Of a stretch of DNA of 43,605 nucleotides, positions 40,856-43,605 are shown piece after piece; within the stretch, counting starts at the first letter, position 1; the number at the start of each line of letters is the position of its first letter. The notes under the pieces were generated by a model. That model was not told where the DNA came from. It made no database searches and saw nothing but the letters and a program-made list of their open reading frames with translations. Source of the stretch: Actinomycetes bacterium (GTDB taxonomy: Bacteria > Actinomycetota > Acidimicrobiia > Acidimicrobiales > Microtrichaceae); the NCBI GenBank assembly GCA_029782335.1, contig JAKOVA010000275.1, positions 1 to 43,605 of the forward strand, in the 5' to 3' direction. The position numbers were made by a program, and so were the translations under genes.

Positions 40856-43605
40856 ATGTCTGCGTATCTCGACCTCATCCGTGAGCGGACCGTCGTCTTC
40901 GACGGAGCGACCGGAACCTACCTGCAAGCCCGTGAGCTGAGCCTCGACGATTACGGCGGCCCCGAGTTCGAAGGCTGCACCGACATCCTTTGCGTCACGC
41001 GTCCCGACGTCATCGCCCAGATGCACAGCGACTACTTCGCCGCCGGTGCCGACGTCGTCGAGACGAACACCTTCGGCGCCTTCGGCGTCCCCCTCGGCGA
41101 GTACGACATCCCAGAGCGGGCGCACGAGATCAGCCTCGCCGGCGCCCGGATCGCTCGGCAGGTCGCCGACGATCTCACCACTCCGGATCGCCGGCGTTTC
41201 GTCGCCGGGTCGGTTGGGCCGGGCACGAAGTTCGCGAGCCTCGGCAACATCCGCTACACGGAGTTGCGCGACTTCTACGAGATCCAGTGCCGGGGACTGC
41301 TCGAAGGCGGCGTCGACCTCGTCATCATCGAAACGCAGTTCGACCTCCTCGGCATCAAGGCGGCGATGAACGGCGCTCGCGCCGCGATGGCCGCTGAGGG
41401 TCGCGAGGTTCCCCTCCAGGTCCAGGTGACGATCGAACTGACCGGGCGCATGCTGCCGGGCACCGAGATCTCGGCCGCCCTCGCGGCGCTCGACCCGATG
41501 CGACCCGACGTCATCGGCCTGAACTGCGCGACCGGCCCCACCGAGATGGGTGAGCACCTCCGCTACCTGTCCCAACACGCGCGCATGCCGATCTCGGTGC
41601 TCCCCAACGCGGGCCTGCCGTCGGTCGTCGACGGCAAGATGCACTACGACCTCGGCCCCGAGGAGTTCGTCGCTCACATGAGGCGATTCGTCACCGAGTT
41701 CGGTGTCAACGTCGTCGGCGGATGTTGCGGGACGACGCCCGAGTACATCCGTCAACTCGTCGAGGCGGTGAGCGACCTCACGCCGGCGCAACGCACGCCA
41801 CTCCACGAGGACGGTGTGGCCTCGATGTACTCGTTCCTCCCGTGGCGACCCGAAGGGGCCGGCGCGTCCGCGTTCACGATCATCGGCGAGCGCACCAACG
41901 CCAACGGGTCGAAGCGCTTCCGCGAGTCGATGCTCGAGGGCGACTGGGAAACCTGCACCCAGATGGCCAAAGACCAGGTGCGCGAGGGCGCGCATGTGCT
42001 CGACGTCTGTGTCGACTACGTCGGCCGCGACGGCACCATCGACATGGACGAGATCGCGCAACGCTTCACGACGCAGTCGGCGGTGCCGCTGGTCATGGAC
42101 TCGACCGAGCCACAGGTGATGGAGGCCGGCCTGCAGTGGCTCGGCGGCCGTTCCATTCTCAACTCGGCGAACCTCGAGGACGGTGAGGCCGAGGGCTCTC
42201 GACTCGACCGGGTGTTCAAGCTCGCCCGGACCTACGGCGCAGCGGTCATCTGCCTGCTCATCGACGAGGTCGGCCAGGCACGCGACGTCGAGTGGAAGCT
42301 GCGGATCGCGCACCGGATCCACGAGATCGCCACCACCCGCTACGGGCTCGAACCCGGCGACCTGATCTTCGACGCGCTCACGTTCCCGTTGTCGACCGGC
42401 GACGACGACCTCCGGCGTGACGGCATCAACACCATCGAGGCGATCCGCCGAATCAAGTCCGAGTTGCCGGGCACCTACACGACCCTCGGGGTCTCCAACA
42501 TCAGCTTCGGTCTGTCCCCCGCGGCGCGCCATGTGCTCAACAGCGTGTTCCTCCACGAGTGCGTCGAGGCGGGCCTGGACTCGGCCATCGTGCACGCAGC
42601 GAAGATCATGCCGCTCAACCGAATCCCCGAGGAGCAGCGCGATGTGTGTCTCGACCTGGTCTGGGATCGCCGAGGAACCGCTGGCCTGCTTTCCAACGGC
42701 GACGAGCACTACGACCCGCTCGCGAAGCTGCTCGAGATCTTCGCGGACGTGTCGGCCACCGAGGCGGTCAAGGAGGACCGCAGTGGCTGGACGATCGAGC
42801 ATCGGCTCTCCCAGCGGATCATCGACGGCGACCGGGAGGGGCTCACCGACGAACTCGACGAGGCGATGGCCGCCGGGATGCCGGCCTTGTCGATCGTCAA
42901 CGACGTGTTGTTGGAGGGCATGAAGACCGTCGGCGAGCTGTTCGGTTCCGGTCAGATGCAGCTGCCGTTCGTGTTGCAGTCCGCCGAGACGATGAAGACC
43001 GCCGTCGCCCATCTGGAGCCGACGATCGAAGCCGAGAGCGCCGCGTCGGGTGCCGCCGGGGCGGGTGCCGGCAAGGGTCGCCTGGTACTGGGCACGGTGA
43101 AAGGCGACGTGCATGACATCGGCAAGAACCTCGTCGACATCATCCTCACCAACAACGGCTATGAGGTGCACAACCTTGGGATCAAGGTGTCGATCGCCGA
43201 GCTGATCGACAAGGCGCTGGAAATCGACGCCGACGCGATCGGCATGTCGGGTCTGCTGGTGAAGAGCACCCTGGTCATGCGCGAGAACCTCGAGGAACTC
43301 AACGCCCGGAACCTCTCGAAGATCCCCGTGTTGTTGGGGGGCGCCGCGCTGACACGCACCTACGTGGAGCGCGACCTCCGCGGCGTGTACGAGGGGCGCC
43401 TCTTCTACGGCAAGGACGCGTTCGAAGGTCTCCACGTGATGGACCGGCTGGGCGAGCTGAAGCGCACCGGTGAGGAGGACCCCGACTTCGGCCGGGTGCT
43501 CGGCGGGCGCGACCTTCCCACCCGGACCAAGGAGGAGATCGACCCCTCGACCATCCCCGCCCGCTCTCCCGAGGTGGCGACCGACAACCCGATCTTCGTT
43601 CCGCC
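40856..43605 (+). CDS. metH: Cobalamin-dependent methionine synthase MetH, 3' end outside the window
   Basis: At least 916 residues from the ATG at 40856 (GGAG upstream). It transfers methyl from methyltetrahydrofolate to homocysteine through cobalamin. The homocysteine domain (about 1-310) starts TVVFDGATGTYLQ and has zinc ligands C224 (GLNCATGP) and C290/C291 (GGCCGTTP). The pterin-binding domain (about 330-600) has FTIIGERTNANGSKRF and DALTFPLSTGDDD. The B12 cap (about 640-730) is followed by the B12-binding motif GDVHDIGKN with cobalt-ligand H753. The A/G-rich linker before it is AASGAAGAGAGKG. The reactivation domain would lie mostly beyond the window. Length and domain order agree with full-size MetH. 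Confidence 0.95.
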   Translation, partial: MSAYLDLIRERTVVFDGATGTYLQARELSLDDYGGPEFEGCTDILCVTRPDVIAQMHSDYFAAGADVVETNTFGAFGVPLGEYDIPERAHEISLAGARIARQVADDLTTPDRRRFVAGSVGPGTKFASLGNIRYTELRDFYEIQCRGLLEGGVDLVIIETQFDLLGIKAAMNGARAAMAAEGREVPLQVQVTIELTGRMLPGTEISAALAALDPMRPDVIGLNCATGPTEMGEHLRYLSQHARMPISVLPNAGLPSVVDGKMHYDLGPEEFVAHMRRFVTEFGVNVVGGCCGTTPEYIRQLVEAVSDLTPAQRTPLHEDGVASMYSFLPWRPEGAGASAFTIIGERTNANGSKRFRESMLEGDWETCTQMAKDQVREGAHVLDVCVDYVGRDGTIDMDEIAQRFTTQSAVPLVMDSTEPQVMEAGLQWLGGRSILNSANLEDGEAEGSRLDRVFKLARTYGAAVICLLIDEVGQARDVEWKLRIAHRIHEIATTRYGLEPGDLIFDALTFPLSTGDDDLRRDGINTIEAIRRIKSELPGTYTTLGVSNISFGLSPAARHVLNSVFLHECVEAGLDSAIVHAAKIMPLNRIPEEQRDVCLDLVWDRRGTAGLLSNGDEHYDPLAKLLEIFADVSATEAVKEDRSGWTIEHRLSQRIIDGDREGLTDELDEAMAAGMPALSIVNDVLLEGMKTVGELFGSGQMQLPFVLQSAETMKTAVAHLEPTIEAESAASGAAGAGAGKGRLVLGTVKGDVHDIGKNLVDIILTNNGYEVHNLGIKVSIAELIDKALEIDADAIGMSGLLVKSTLVMRENLEELNARNLSKIPVLLGGAALTRTYVERDLRGVYEGRLFYGKDAFEGLHVMDRLGELKRTGEEDPDFGRVLGGRDLPTRTKEEIDPSTIPARSPEVATDNPIFVP

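Noticed and set aside
40736-43435. An 899-codon open frame antisense to metH
   Set aside because: It lies opposite a protein with clear MetH motifs, has His/Asp/Val/Arg-rich sequence typical of the antisense of GC-rich genes, and has no recognisable domain.

Overview
The window is about 43.6 kb of very GC-rich, densely packed bacterial DNA. It has many GTG (some TTG) starts, 1-4 bp stop/start overlaps, leaderless-looking TAnnnT promoters and Streptomyces-style PHO-box units. This suggests an actinobacterium. An environmental Acidimicrobiia/Ilumatobacter-like lineage is my guess from gene content, not shown by the sequence. No rRNA, tRNA, CRISPR array, insertion sequence or integrase was seen, and no gene-free stretch exceeds about 200 bp.

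Layout. (1) 1-10.5 kb, nucleotide-sugar and surface-glycan genes: the 3' end of a DUF2142-type membrane protein; an rmlA-rmlC-rmlB-rmlD operon for dTDP-rhamnose; an ArnC-like polyprenyl-phosphate glycosyltransferase; a GT-C-like membrane glycosyltransferase with a methyltransferase; and a WecE-like aminotransferase plus WecD-like acetyltransferase that would use the RmlB product to make a dTDP-4-acetamido-4,6-dideoxyhexose. (2) 10.5-24.9 kb, one uninterrupted minus-strand series of 11 genes with junctions from a 4 bp overlap to a 17 bp gap: pstS-pstC-pstA-pstB, a PhoU-histidine kinase fusion, a PhoB/RegX3-type regulator, then a two-domain glycosyltransferase, wzm, wzt with a C-terminal substrate domain, a coiled-coil methyltransferase and a tandem GT4 enzyme. 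A PHO-box-like array of three 11-bp units sits upstream of pstS. (3) 25-31.7 kb, a small divergent coiled-coil gene and a second glycan block: a GT2-GT2 protein, a secreted internally duplicated protein and a GT2-GT4 fusion. (4) 31.9-43.6 kb, housekeeping and metabolic genes: a rhodanese-ThiF/MoeB protein, a sirtuin, a conserved hypothetical, an esterase lipoprotein, leucyl aminopeptidase, a double-HTH MerR regulator, a degenerate biotinyl-like protein overlapping a short carboxyltransferase, a membrane-anchored hypothetical, and metH running off the window end.

The most interesting system is region 2. Phosphate uptake, a one-polypeptide PhoU-PhoR-like sensor and its response regulator are arranged as a single apparent operon with an ABC-exported polysaccharide pathway. 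That pathway has the parts of the E. coli O8/O9a type: tandem GT4 polymerase, methyltransferase with coiled coil, and Wzt with a carbohydrate-binding C-terminus. The simplest inference is that phosphate limitation induces synthesis and export of a cell-surface polymer, similar in logic to the PhoP-controlled teichuronic acid switch of Bacillus subtilis. Regions 1 and 3 supply activated sugars and further glycosyltransferases, possibly for the same or another surface polymer.
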